Virus record (IMG/VR): IMGVR_UViG_3300037341_000246 | Span: 1-26,510 of that record | Source: a virus | DNA: 26,510 bases | Reading direction: 5' to 3' (one strand) | Part shown: positions 14,839-21,598 of the stretch, piece after piece | Position numbering within the stretch: position 1 is the first letter of the stretch | Layout of the letters: the number at the start of each line of letters is the position of its first letter | The notes under the pieces: generated by a model | The model's input: only the letters and a program-made list of their open reading frames with translations | Told to the model about the DNA's origin: nothing | The model's database searches: none | Program-made: the position numbers and the translations under genes

Positions 14839-15756
14839 ATGAAAATGTCAGACAAGCTTAACCAATTTGAAGGAGAAATCGAAGTCTCTCGGCGTTTGCC
14901 CTTCTGTTGGGTCGTCAACCCGCCCAACATGAAGACGACCGACATCAAAAAAATAAACCCCCCCTATGGGGTATTTGTCCCTGCTGAACAAGCCGAAGCG
15001 GCGCAACTAAATGCAACCTCCGCATTCGAGCCGACGGAAATAACGTTCGGCGAGGAGGAAAACACCAAGGTGGGGTTTCTCGTCAAAAAAATTCGATGCT
15101 GCATCCTGCATCGCTCCCCACTATATGTCCAGGCGCTCTCTCCGAATGGGGGCTGGGCGTATGCGGGGGTTGCATACCAAAAAGGGCAAATCACAGAACT
15201 TGGAATTAAAGCCCGTGATGAGCAGGGATATCGGCTGCGCTCTAACTATCTACTGTGCTTTCTCGATGGAAGTAATAAGTTGCTTAATTCTATCCCCATT
15301 AAGTTGACCCTCGGGAAGGGGCCCGGCGCAGGGATCTCAAACGAGGTGACTTCCTTCCGGAAGGAAATCGAGCGGGTTTTCTTCAAGCTCAAAGGATTGC
15401 CGGAACAGCGGTTGTCGGATCGGGCACACGCATTATGTGTCCTCGATTTGGAGCTGGGCTTTCACAAGAGCGAGGGACACGCACCCTTTGTTTGCCCCAT
15501 TAAGCGGCTCGCGCCTGCTATCGACCAAGTGGGCAAGAAAAAGAAGGTGGCGCGGCGCGAGCGCGAGGTGGAGCTGGAGGGTGTTGACATAAACTCTTTG
15601 ATTGTCGCCAAAGATTCCGAGGAGGGACAAAAAATCCTTCAGCTTTGGGAAGAATATAAAGATTATTTCTCAGGGCTGGCAACCCCTCCTACTCAGGAGC
15701 AACCGCTGCCTGAGTCTGAGTTCGGAGAAGATGACATTGACGATGATTCATTTTAA
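14839..15756 (+). CDS. DUF5895-like protein
   Basis: A 305-aa protein with AGTAGGAAAA before its ATG. It resembles the cyanobacterial DUF5895 family, although I recall the match only in outline: an N-terminal LPFCWVVNPPN, then PYGVFVPAEQAEAAQL, a GFLVKKIRCCILHRSPLYVQ block at about residues 76-95 and a central beta-rich core. The last 60 residues include a lysine-arginine cluster (KKKKVARRERE) and a strongly acidic tail ending DDIDDDSF, as in proteins that contact DNA or partner proteins. The gene follows csf1 but has its own promoter and palindrome, so it is probably a separate transcription unit. It ends three bases before the convergent LysM gene. Function unknown. Confidence 0.7.
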   Translation: MKMSDKLNQFEGEIEVSRRLPFCWVVNPPNMKTTDIKKINPPYGVFVPAEQAEAAQLNATSAFEPTEITFGEEENTKVGFLVKKIRCCILHRSPLYVQALSPNGGWAYAGVAYQKGQITELGIKARDEQGYRLRSNYLLCFLDGSNKLLNSIPIKLTLGKGPGAGISNEVTSFRKEIERVFFKLKGLPEQRLSDRAHALCVLDLELGFHKSEGHAPFVCPIKRLAPAIDQVGKKKKVARREREVELEGVDINSLIVAKDSEEGQKILQLWEEYKDYFSGLATPPTQEQPLPESEFGEDDIDDDSF

Positions 15757-15759
15757 ACC

Positions 15760-16383
15760 TTAAAGGACGGAGTTGATTTGGCTAGAAACTTGAGAAACCC
15801 GATCTTGCAAGCCGCTTAAGGTTTTCCCTAGCGTCTTGATATTTGTGGTTTTCTGTTCGCCGTTTTGCGGTGTGGGTTCCAATAGCCAATCAACTAAGGA
15901 CACGGGGGCATCGTAGTTGCGATCGCCCTCTTTTTGTTTCCCAAAAACATCAAAGATATTATCCAATCCTGACTCTGCTTTCCCCAGAATCCCGTTAGCT
16001 TTCCCGACTAGGTTGTTGGCTGTCTCCGAATATCCCTTAATTTCATCAGGCAAAGGGACTACGCCATCAATAGTTTGAATAACCTTTGTGGCAGTATCGA
16101 CCCCCCCACCAACTTTATCCAGTATTCCGCCTATTTTCCCTAAGTTTTTCTTGGCAGTGGCGGCGATCGGGGTCAAGACTTTTTGGGCTTGCGAGTTTAG
16201 CGCCGATTGCACCTGCGGAATTTCTAATATATCCCCTGGATTTAAATTATCTTCTATTTCTAGGTCATTCACAGTGGCGATATCCCGCCAACGTTCGGGA
16301 TCGCCTAGGTAGCGATCTGCTAGGGACGAAAGGCTATCCCCTGGCAGAATTTCGTAAAGTTCGTTTTCAGGGGCAAATGCCAT
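15760..16383 (-). CDS. LysM-domain tail protein (gpX-like)
   Basis: The 207-aa protein begins with a LysM domain at residues 8-58 (EILPGDSLSSLADRYLGDPE, then LNPGDILEIPQ). Family knowledge: LysM proteins of this kind join the hub, tube and baseplate in contractile phages and injection systems (P2 gpX, Afp7-like). The rest of the protein is a helical, repeated-looking region with AKKNLGKIGGILDKVGGGVD and LVGKANGILGKAESGLDNIF, which may be a coiled structural tail longer than in gpX. A 20-bp perfect inverted repeat lies just upstream of the ATG. It is the only plain tail gene in the 14.8-18.5 kb stretch. Confidence 0.85.
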   Translation of the reverse strand: MAFAPENELYEILPGDSLSSLADRYLGDPERWRDIATVNDLEIEDNLNPGDILEIPQVQSALNSQAQKVLTPIAATAKKNLGKIGGILDKVGGGVDTATKVIQTIDGVVPLPDEIKGYSETANNLVGKANGILGKAESGLDNIFDVFGKQKEGDRNYDAPVSLVDWLLEPTPQNGEQKTTNIKTLGKTLSGLQDRVSQVSSQINSVL

Positions 16384-16397
16384 AATGATTGCACCAC

Positions 16398-16451
16398 AAA
16401 CAAAGTTCTCCCCATCTAGACTACCAGATCCAGATGGGGAGAACTTTGTTT
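16398..16451. promoter_or_regulatory. Perfect 20-bp inverted repeat before the LysM gene
   Basis: The arm at 16398-16417 (starting AAACAAAGTT, ending CCCATCT) is perfectly repeated in reverse at 16432-16451 around 14 bp. On the plus strand GGCTTGCTTTTTT follows. It lies 14 bp upstream of the LysM start and would form a strong RNA hairpin in that gene's leader. It may be a terminator for the upstream gene at 16512, an attenuator or an operator. Confidence 0.7.
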
Positions 16452-16453
16452 GG

Positions 16454-16509
16454 CTTGCTTTTTTACTGTCTTTAAACCATTCAGGCTAATCTTGCGCCCA
16501 TTCAACAGT
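16454..16509 (-). pseudogene. Decayed copy of the C-terminal repeat of the gene at 16512
   Basis: Read on the minus strand in a shifted frame, this stretch gives VEWAQD-stop-PEWFKDSKK. It resembles LEWAQDQPDWLELIQ of the gene at 16512-17054, with TAG replacing the CAG codon. It looks like a partial tandem duplication that has lost function. Confidence 0.55.
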
Positions 16510-16511
16510 AA

Positions 16512-17054
16512 TTAAAGATAAATTTCGGACAAAATTTCGGACTCAGCAAAGCTCACGGCTTCTTGCCAAGCATCCACCTCCGCCTCTTGGATTAGTTCCA
16601 ACCAATCCGGCTGATCTTGCGCCCATTCAAGGGCGACATCCCAATCCTCTTCACCGGAGGCTTTAATGATTTCTTCTCTTAAGGGATGATATTTCCAATC
16701 CACCGAGGGATCGAAGTCATTACCCTGTTGAACGACGAGTTCTTTGACATTGACAATCCGCCAATCGACGGCATCTGGCCAAGGATTCCACAGAGCAGTG
16801 GATTCTTTGAAGAAAACCTTTCCCTCGACGGGATCGGCATAATACACTTGCCCCTGCAACCAACCGGGGTGACTGGTTTTAACAACCGCTTCCGCCACTT
16901 CTCGGCGGAAGCCTTCATCTTCAGATACCCTGAGATGAATAATTCCTCGTTCCATCTCAGAGCGGAGATATTCAACCTCGGCTTCAGATGCACGCTTTAG
17001 CGCGCGAACACGAGACAATTCTTTTTTTATTGGATTTTTTTTCATTGGACTCAT
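16512..17054 (-). CDS. Unknown protein with acidic tryptophan-rich C-terminus
   Basis: A 180-aa protein that I do not recognise. AAAGGAAGAAATC before the ATG at 17054 supports the start. The N-terminal 40 residues are basic and probably a helix (KKNPIKKELSRVRALKRASE). The middle (residues 60-115) is strand-rich, with HPGWLQGQVYYADPVEGKVF and DWRIVNVKELVVQQ. The C-terminus is acidic with regularly spaced tryptophans (EDWDVALEWAQDQPDWLELI). No catalytic motif or membrane segment is seen. It is on the same strand as the LysM gene, with the inverted repeat between them. A degenerate copy of part of its C-terminus follows the stop. Confidence 0.65.
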   Translation of the reverse strand: MSPMKKNPIKKELSRVRALKRASEAEVEYLRSEMERGIIHLRVSEDEGFRREVAEAVVKTSHPGWLQGQVYYADPVEGKVFFKESTALWNPWPDAVDWRIVNVKELVVQQGNDFDPSVDWKYHPLREEIIKASGEEDWDVALEWAQDQPDWLELIQEAEVDAWQEAVSFAESEILSEIYL

Positions 17055-17181
17055 GATTTCTTCCTTTAACTCGAAGACAGTTTTTTTTTGCTACGCGGAT
17101 TTATGGCGACGCGCCCCGCCGAGATTTTATCTAACGTTTTGAGAAGACTCCCATCAAATCAGAGATTATAATGGGAGAGGT

Positions 17182-17649
17182 TCAAACGCGAGACTTAGGT
17201 TGACCCCCGAACGCCTCCAGAACTTCATGATAATCAACTGTTTCCCAATCTAGCTCTCCGCTAGAAAGCTGGAAAACACGAATATATTCACGCTGACCAG
17301 ATTCTTGAAATTGATAATATCCTTCGGAAATATGATATTCCTTTGCAGCCCAACCGCGCTTGCCCCATTCGGCGCGATCGGCTTCCAAGAATCGCCGATC
17401 TAATTTGTATTTGGGATGGGTGCCGACAATCTGAGCCATCCACTGATTTGACTCATGGCGACGATAACGAGATTCCAAAGAAATCGCTATCGGCTCAGGC
17501 TTATCAGGCTTAACAGCACACTTAGAAACGAAGCGAGGGCGCTGATGATAGCCTTTCTCGAAAATCACGAGGAAAACTTTGTGCATTTCTCGGATTTCCT
17601 TGATTGGCGCACCAATCCCGAGAGAGGCTAGATAATTAGTGATTTGCAT
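17182..17649 (-). CDS. Unknown protein, shares a domain with the gene at 18485
   Basis: A 155-aa protein with a strong ribosome-binding site (GGACGGAGGATAAA) before the ATG at 17649. Residues about 65-150 align by eye with residues about 92-169 of the protein at 18485: WMAQIVGTHPKYKLDRRFLE here against WLAKITGQCPTYGYSRKFLN there, followed in both by a tryptophan, a GYYQ/GVYQ segment and a DGKRLDL/SGELDWE segment before the final VG/FG. I do not recognise the shared domain. A consensus promoter and palindrome site 3 lie upstream. The two related genes flank the non-coding region at 17650-18484 and point away from it. Confidence 0.7.
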   Translation of the reverse strand: MQITNYLASLGIGAPIKEIREMHKVFLVIFEKGYHQRPRFVSKCAVKPDKPEPIAISLESRYRRHESNQWMAQIVGTHPKYKLDRRFLEADRAEWGKRGWAAKEYHISEGYYQFQESGQREYIRVFQLSSGELDWETVDYHEVLEAFGGQPKSRV

Positions 17650-17694
17650 TTTATCCTCCGTCCGTTTCGGGCGACGACCCCTTAGCTACTAACT

Positions 17695-17723
17695 AATATA
17701 AACCATATCCCCTAGGATGTCAA
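17695..17723 (-). promoter_or_regulatory. Consensus promoter of the gene at 17182
   Basis: On the minus strand TTGACA (17723-17718), 17 bp and TATATT (17700-17695) form a near-perfect sigma-70 type promoter, about 45 bp upstream of the ATG at 17649. Confidence 0.75.
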
Positions 17724-17751
17724 ATATCAGTTCGGACAGGCAGGATCGCAG

Positions 17752-17763
17752 TCTAACGTTAGA
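17752..17763. promoter_or_regulatory. Palindrome TCTAACGTTAGA (site 3)
   Basis: A perfect 12-bp palindrome 28 bp upstream of the -35 box of the gene at 17182. Its CG centre is identical to site 4. Confidence 0.6.
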
Positions 17764-17798
17764 TTAGCGACTTGCTTCTACCTCCCGCACTCCCTACA

Positions 17799-17856
17799 CC
17801 ATATGGGGGTTTTCCAGGCATGGTGGACCATGTAGGGGTTTTCCAGGTATGGTCCA
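17799..17856 (+). repeat. Two-unit 29-bp tandem repeat (iteron-like)
   Basis: Units 17799-17827 and 17828-17856 agree at 24 of 29 positions. Each contains GGGGTTTTCCAGG and a following ATGGT. TGGACCAT at 17824-17831 and ATGGTCCA at 17849-17856 also form an inverted pair. The units sit beside AT-rich DNA, as origin iterons or operators do. Confidence 0.7.
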
Positions 17857-17954
17857 CCTATATATAGAAGATATAGAAAAGACCAGTTTAATAAAGAAGA
17901 AAGAAAAGACTAAACAAGAAAAATCGTTTTTTTTGTTTTTGAGTTCAAATGCTG

Positions 17955-17979
17955 GAATCGCGCGTCGGACGCGCGATTC
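17955..17979. repeat. Perfect 12-bp inverted repeat with one central base
   Basis: GAATCGCGCGTC and its complement GACGCGCGATTC surround a single G, giving a very GC-rich cruciform in an AT-rich stretch. It could be a protein-binding site or a terminator. Confidence 0.7.
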
Positions 17980-18005
17980 AAAATTCAACTCCCCCGATTT
18001 TCCGG

Positions 18006-18017
18006 TCTAACGTTAGA
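18006..18017. promoter_or_regulatory. Palindrome TCTAACGTTAGA (site 4)
   Basis: A second perfect copy of the site-3 sequence, 254 bp away in the same non-coding region, not close to an obvious promoter. Confidence 0.5.
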
Positions 18018-18408
18018 TTTGGCGCTTGATTGGCTAAAAAATATCTCGCAGTATATTTTGGCGGGCGGGTTCCGCTAGAATCGCCTGTAACGTGCCTTAT
18101 TTTCTGGTTAGGTCTTAGGCTACTGCTTGAGGGGATATCGCGTCTTATAGAGCCTAACAAGCCCCGATGAGCGGACATCTGCCATGATTTGCCGTAGCTT
18201 TCTTTGGGGAGTGGGCGAATGTGACCTCGGCGAGCTGTGCGAGCAGTTAGCTGCCGAAGCGTTGTTGTAGGTGTAGATACTGCACAGGCGGCGGCGCGTG
18301 ACAATTTCCTATTCAGGGAATTGAGGATTTAAACGTAGGTGTGGATATGCACGGTAGGCAAGGTTGGCTTGCAACAGCTAAATAATGGTGCAGCGGCGGT
18401 TGTTGCAG

Positions 18409-18420
18409 TCTAAGGTTAGA
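18409..18420. promoter_or_regulatory. Palindrome TCTAAGGTTAGA (site 5)
   Basis: TCTAA-GG-TTAGA ends 6 bp before the -35 box of the promoter at 18427-18455, a position suited to an activator. Confidence 0.6.
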
Positions 18421-18426
18421 TCGCCC

Positions 18427-18455
18427 TTGCAATATTGCCTAAGATGTTTTATGCT
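18427..18455 (+). promoter_or_regulatory. Promoter of the gene at 18485
   Basis: TTGCAA (18427-18432), 17 bp and TATGCT (18450-18455) form a good sigma-70 type promoter 29 bp before the GTG start at 18485. Confidence 0.7.
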
Positions 18456-18484
18456 ATTAGCTAGATAGATGGAGAAATAGGATC

Positions 18485-19651
18485 GTGGTTATAGTTACTT
18501 GCTCCCGGTCGGGATTGAATTTTGAAGCCCCGAATCGACGGCGAAAAGTCCACCCAGAGATTTCTAAATGGACAAGCCACAAGAATTGGGAGATTCGTCA
18601 AATCGCGGTTGGGGCGATTGCGCAAGGAAAGTCCGAAGGGTGGGACTCCCTCGAAAAATTCGAGGAAGAGATTGACAAAGCCCTGACTCCAGAAGAGCCG
18701 GAAGGTGCTGCGGTTGTAGTGGAGCTGCGCCAAGCTTCCCGCAAGTTTGGCGGTGCAAAACCGTGGCTTGCGAAAATCACTGGGCAGTGTCCGACTTACG
18801 GCTACAGTCGAAAATTCTTGAATCCTTACCACCAAGAGGATTTTGGGTGTTGGAAGTTTGCACCTACAGAGAATGGTGTGTACCAAGGTTGTAACCGTAA
18901 CAGCAAAGGAGACGAGCGTCGCTTCTGGTTGCAGGTTCTGGATGGCAAACGACTTGACTTGACAGAGGAGGAGGCGATCGCCATCGTCGGAGAGCCTGCG
19001 AAAACAACAAGCTCCCCGGCGACGGCAGGCAAAGGGATGGGGGATAACGAAGCATATCTTTACGTTCACTCAGAAGGGTTTCGCGAGTATTGGGACGCAG
19101 GGGAAAAGACCGACTCAACCGATCTACACTCTCCTCTCCCTGAAGGATGGGAAGTTATTCGCGGAGAGGCGCATTCTCCGGGGGAGATTTTTGTCCCGAT
19201 CGTTACGACCGACAAGCGCGATAAAAGTGGGGCGGTACGCCGCGAGACGTACCGAGTGTCAAAGGAGGTTCGGTACTACTCCGAGTACGACGACTTCAGT
19301 GAAGATTTTCGGGATGTCCCTGCAACGGTCGCGGCTCCGCTAAGCGATTCGGAGTGGGAATCCGTTCTGAAGCGACGAGAAAAACACAATCTCCCCAAAA
19401 GGCTCCGAGCCGCAATTTATCATGAGAACAGGATTGATGCGCCTATTCCGGAGCAGTTCCCCGAGCAGAAAAGCATCCGCCGCCGATCGCAGCCTGACTT
19501 TGTAGCGATTGACCGCGATCGCCAGCAAGCGTATTACGGGGCTTGGAACGGAGCCAGTGGTGACGATTGGAGCTGGTCGAACTGGAATGATTTTATTGTC
19601 TGCGTTGCGAAGCTGACACCTGAAATTCAAGAGTTGTTCAATTCGCTGTAG
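18485..19651 (+). CDS. Large unknown protein with a domain shared with the gene at 17182
   Basis: A 388-aa protein, GTG start at 18485 with GGAG about 10 bp upstream. Residues about 10-65 contain a basic patch and an HPEISKWTSHKNWEIRQIAV helix. Residues about 92-169 hold the domain shared with the protein at 17182. After a linker (TTSSPATAGKG), residues 195-290 are strand-rich with PLPEGWEVIRGEAHSPGEI and KSGAVRRETYRVSKEVRYYS. The end contains basic and tryptophan-rich parts (DDWSWSNWNDF). I recognise no catalytic motif. It has its own promoter next to palindrome site 5, so it is probably a regulated gene of the element. Because the two related genes share a domain, a common ligand or partner is likely. 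Confidence 0.75.
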   Translation: MVIVTCSRSGLNFEAPNRRRKVHPEISKWTSHKNWEIRQIAVGAIAQGKSEGWDSLEKFEEEIDKALTPEEPEGAAVVVELRQASRKFGGAKPWLAKITGQCPTYGYSRKFLNPYHQEDFGCWKFAPTENGVYQGCNRNSKGDERRFWLQVLDGKRLDLTEEEAIAIVGEPAKTTSSPATAGKGMGDNEAYLYVHSEGFREYWDAGEKTDSTDLHSPLPEGWEVIRGEAHSPGEIFVPIVTTDKRDKSGAVRRETYRVSKEVRYYSEYDDFSEDFRDVPATVAAPLSDSEWESVLKRREKHNLPKRLRAAIYHENRIDAPIPEQFPEQKSIRRRSQPDFVAIDRDRQQAYYGAWNGASGDDWSWSNWNDFIVCVAKLTPEIQELFNSL

Positions 19652-19687
19652 GCGCATCCCAAAAGCTCTCGACTGTAGGGTTCCAGC

Positions 19688-19733
19688 CATATATGTCCAG
19701 ATATTTGACAACTGGACATATATGAGCTATCCT
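19688..19733 (+). promoter_or_regulatory. Promoter with its -35 box inside the loop of a 13-bp inverted repeat
   Basis: CATATATGTCCAG (19688-19700) and CTGGACATATATG (19712-19724) are perfect arms around 11 bp. The loop contains TTGACA (19705-19710); after 17 bp comes TATCCT (19728-19733), 13 bp before the ATG at 19747. A protein on the arms would directly cover the -35 box. Confidence 0.6.
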
Positions 19734-19746
19734 ACTAGAAGTAGCA

Positions 19747-19998
19747 ATGAAAAAGAAAAAAATGAAACAACCCTTCAAGCCCTACAAAGGGCAAGATGTC
19801 GCTCCAATGTACGTTTATCTCAATCGCCTCGGCCGTTGGGCAACGATTGAGGAGACAACGCCATATTATCGGCGTTGGATCGATAACTCCCCATACCGAG
19901 TGATCCAGCTCGGCTGGGGTCGCCCCGACCCGATTTTCTGGGGCGATCTGACGCCCCAAGAACGCCGGGCGCTATTGGAGGCACGTAGAAGCACGTAA
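19747..19998 (+). CDS. Small unknown protein
   Basis: An 83-aa basic protein starting MKKKKMKQPFKPYKG. It has aromatic residues through the middle (YVYLNRLGRWATIEETTPYY) and a helical end (LTPQERRALLEARR). I recognise no family. The promoter-operator at 19688-19733 just upstream supports it as a real gene. It is followed after 49 bp by another small gene on the same strand. Confidence 0.65.
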   Translation: MKKKKMKQPFKPYKGQDVAPMYVYLNRLGRWATIEETTPYYRRWIDNSPYRVIQLGWGRPDPIFWGDLTPQERRALLEARRST

Positions 19999-20047
19999 AG
20001 ATTTCTAGCCTGAAAGAAAAAACCAGACGATTGACAGAGGCAACAAA

Positions 20048-20293
20048 ATGAGAACCCCAAGTCCAAACCCGAATCCAATGACAGCCGTGGTGAACGCGGC
20101 AGAACAAGCGACGCTTCTTTATCTGAGCCAGTCGAAAGACTGGCAAGGTACCAGTTGGCGTCCAGCCACGAAAGAGGAGTTCCTTCGTGGATACAGCTTT
20201 GACGATCTAGTCGGAGCAGAGGGAGATGCCATCGACGCAGACGACTCTATTTTCTGCGTCGATGGAGTCGTTAAAGGCTCTGAGATTCTTTGA
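20048..20293 (+). CDS. Small acidic unknown protein
   Basis: An 81-aa protein with AGAGGCAACAAA before its ATG. The C-terminal half is strongly acidic (DDLVGAEGDAIDADDSIFCV), giving a low pI, and there is no membrane segment. Small acidic proteins on mobile elements can be DNA mimics or inhibitors, but this is speculation. It lies between the small basic protein and the exonuclease gene. Confidence 0.6.
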   Translation: MRTPSPNPNPMTAVVNAAEQATLLYLSQSKDWQGTSWRPATKEEFLRGYSFDDLVGAEGDAIDADDSIFCVDGVVKGSEIL

Positions 20294-20304
20294 TTTTGCC
20301 GCCA

Positions 20305-20326
20305 CCCCGGAGCGGTTAATCCGGGG
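20305..20326. terminator. GC-rich hairpin between the small gene and the exonuclease
   Basis: CCCCGG (20305-20310) and CCGGGG (20321-20326) form a 6-bp stem around 10 nt, 11 bp after the stop of the gene at 20048. The T content after it is weak, so termination is partial at best. Confidence 0.5.
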
Positions 20327-20355
20327 AGTCTTCTCAGAACGTTGAATAAATAAAA

Positions 20356-21087
20356 ATGAAGACCCTAATTTATGACTGCGAAATTGCTGAGTCTCCCGAG
20401 GTTTGGGGGTGGAAAAATTACGAAAAACTCGGATTGACAGTGATTGGAGCTTGGTGGAATTATCCTTTTCCCCGGTTTGAAGCTTTCCGGTGCGATCGCG
20501 CCGGAGATTTCGAGCGATTCCAGGAGCTTGTTTATCGTGCCGATCGCATTATCGGCTTCAATAGCCTCAGCTTCGACGATCCACTGTGCCGCGCCCACGG
20601 CATCAGCATTAAGACAACCTTCGACGTATTAGCTGAAACTCGGGCGCTATCGGGTCAGCCCCGGCACTACGTTCGAGGAGTTACGCGCCGGGGATATTCT
20701 CTCGATCGTCTTGCCCGCGCCAATTTTGGGAAAGGAAAAACCGGACATGGGGCTGAGGCTCCAAAACTTTGGCAGCAAGGGCGGCGAGGGGAGGTAATTG
20801 CCTATTGCCTAAATGATGTGCGATTAACTCGTGACCTTTACTATTTGCTCCAAAACGATCGCTTGATCGATCCCACCACCCTCGCGGGGTTGGGGAGCTA
20901 CGATTTCGTCGCTCGCAAAATCCCCGCCCCCTTCGACGCGATCGCGTGGGCGTGCGGATTGCGGCAGCGAAACAACGGTGCCTGGTACGGGCATCGCCAC
21001 CAACGGGAGCATTTCGATTTGCTCACCCGCAACAGGCAATATAAGAAACCGAAGAATCCAGTCCCGGACTTCGACATTCCTTTTTGA
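20356..21087 (+). CDS. Stand-alone DEDDy 3'-5' exonuclease-like protein
   Basis: The 243-aa protein has the three Exo motifs of the RNase H-like DEDD superfamily: Asp7 and Glu9 in IYDCEIA (Exo I), GFNSLSFDD around residues 68-75 (Exo II), and Tyr150 with Asp154 in AYCLNDVRLTRD (Exo III, tyrosine type). Family knowledge: such domains remove 3' nucleotides from DNA or RNA, often as part of B-type polymerases; here no polymerase domain follows. The length is mostly the exonuclease plus a basic tail (RHQREHFDLL, then KKPKNPVPD). Possible roles are repair, replication or defence. It ends 7 bp before the convergent gpS gene, and its ATG is preceded only by AT-rich sequence. Confidence 0.8.
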   Translation: MKTLIYDCEIAESPEVWGWKNYEKLGLTVIGAWWNYPFPRFEAFRCDRAGDFERFQELVYRADRIIGFNSLSFDDPLCRAHGISIKTTFDVLAETRALSGQPRHYVRGVTRRGYSLDRLARANFGKGKTGHGAEAPKLWQQGRRGEVIAYCLNDVRLTRDLYYLLQNDRLIDPTTLAGLGSYDFVARKIPAPFDAIAWACGLRQRNNGAWYGHRHQREHFDLLTRNRQYKKPKNPVPDFDIPF

Positions 21088-21094
21088 TGGGGTG

Positions 21095-21553
21095 TTACTG
21101 GTTCCATGCACCGCTAACCCAATCGGTGAGAAGCTCTTCGATTAATTCAGCATCTTGCTCTGCTAGCCCTTGAGACTCGTTTTCAATCAAAGGGCGGGCG
21201 GGCATTTTTTTTGTGCCGAATTGATGATATTCGGCAATCTTAGAGTTGAATCCCCAGGTGGCGCTATTGCGATCGCTGTCAAACGTAGCCTTCGATCTCA
21301 TATCGCCTGTTGCCTGTAAAATTTCCGTTTTGAGGCGAGATGACTGGGCTTTGTATTTCGCGTAAGCGGCGGTTAGCGGCGTCCATTTGTCGTCATAAGG
21401 ATCGGACTCAGACTCAAATTGATCGCCAATCAATCGTCCGTGTCTGGCAATCGCGAACGCCGCCATTGGTTCGCTAAAATCGTTCAAGTTGGCAACTGTC
21501 GCAGCAATCGCCTCGTCAACTTCAATGCTAATAACTTCTAATCTTGCAGGCAT
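21095..21553 (-). CDS. Phage virion morphogenesis / tail completion protein (gpS-like)
   Basis: The 152-aa protein fits the phage tail completion S family (PF05069). Seen: DPYDDKWTPLTAAYAKYK at about residues 51-68, EILQATGDMRSKATF, then YHQFGTKKMPARPLIENE, the order of the family's W-x-P-L, LxxTGxL and HQFG...PARP motifs. These proteins terminate or join the tail. Palindrome site 6 lies 24 bp upstream of the ATG. It is the last tail gene of the minus-strand cluster. Confidence 0.85.
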   Translation of the reverse strand: MPARLEVISIEVDEAIAATVANLNDFSEPMAAFAIARHGRLIGDQFESESDPYDDKWTPLTAAYAKYKAQSSRLKTEILQATGDMRSKATFDSDRNSATWGFNSKIAEYHQFGTKKMPARPLIENESQGLAEQDAELIEELLTDWVSGAWNQ

Positions 21554-21576
21554 ATTTCAAATATATTTTGTTTTAA

Positions 21577-21588
21577 TCTAATCTTAGA
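21577..21588. promoter_or_regulatory. Palindrome TCTAATCTTAGA (site 6)
   Basis: TCTAA-TC-TTAGA between the gpS gene and the upstream gene at 21599, which ends 10 bp away. It marks an internal control point in an otherwise continuous tail gene cluster. Confidence 0.6.
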
Positions 21589-21598
21589 TCGGCATGCT

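Larger units (their letters stand above)
17650..18484. other. Non-coding region of 835 bp with repeats and divergent promoters
   Basis: No convincing gene lies here. A 108-aa minus-strand frame at 17978-18304 lacks a start signal and is arginine- and serine-rich, as shadow frames are. The region holds two good promoters pointing outward, three TCTAA-NN-TTAGA palindromes, a 29-bp tandem repeat, a 25-bp inverted repeat and an AT-rich purine-heavy stretch (about 17856-17945). A looser direct repeat GTAGGTGTRGATAY occurs near 18267 and 18335. A replication origin or master control region is possible, but no replication gene is visible. Confidence 0.5.

Noticed and set aside
17130-17141. TCTAACGTTTTG upstream of the gene at 16512 as a palindrome site
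   Set aside because: The left half is perfect but the right half is not TTAGA; at best a half-site.
17978-18304. 108-aa minus-strand frame in the non-coding region
   Set aside because: It has no ribosome-binding site, is arginine- and serine-rich, and runs over palindrome and repeat sequences.
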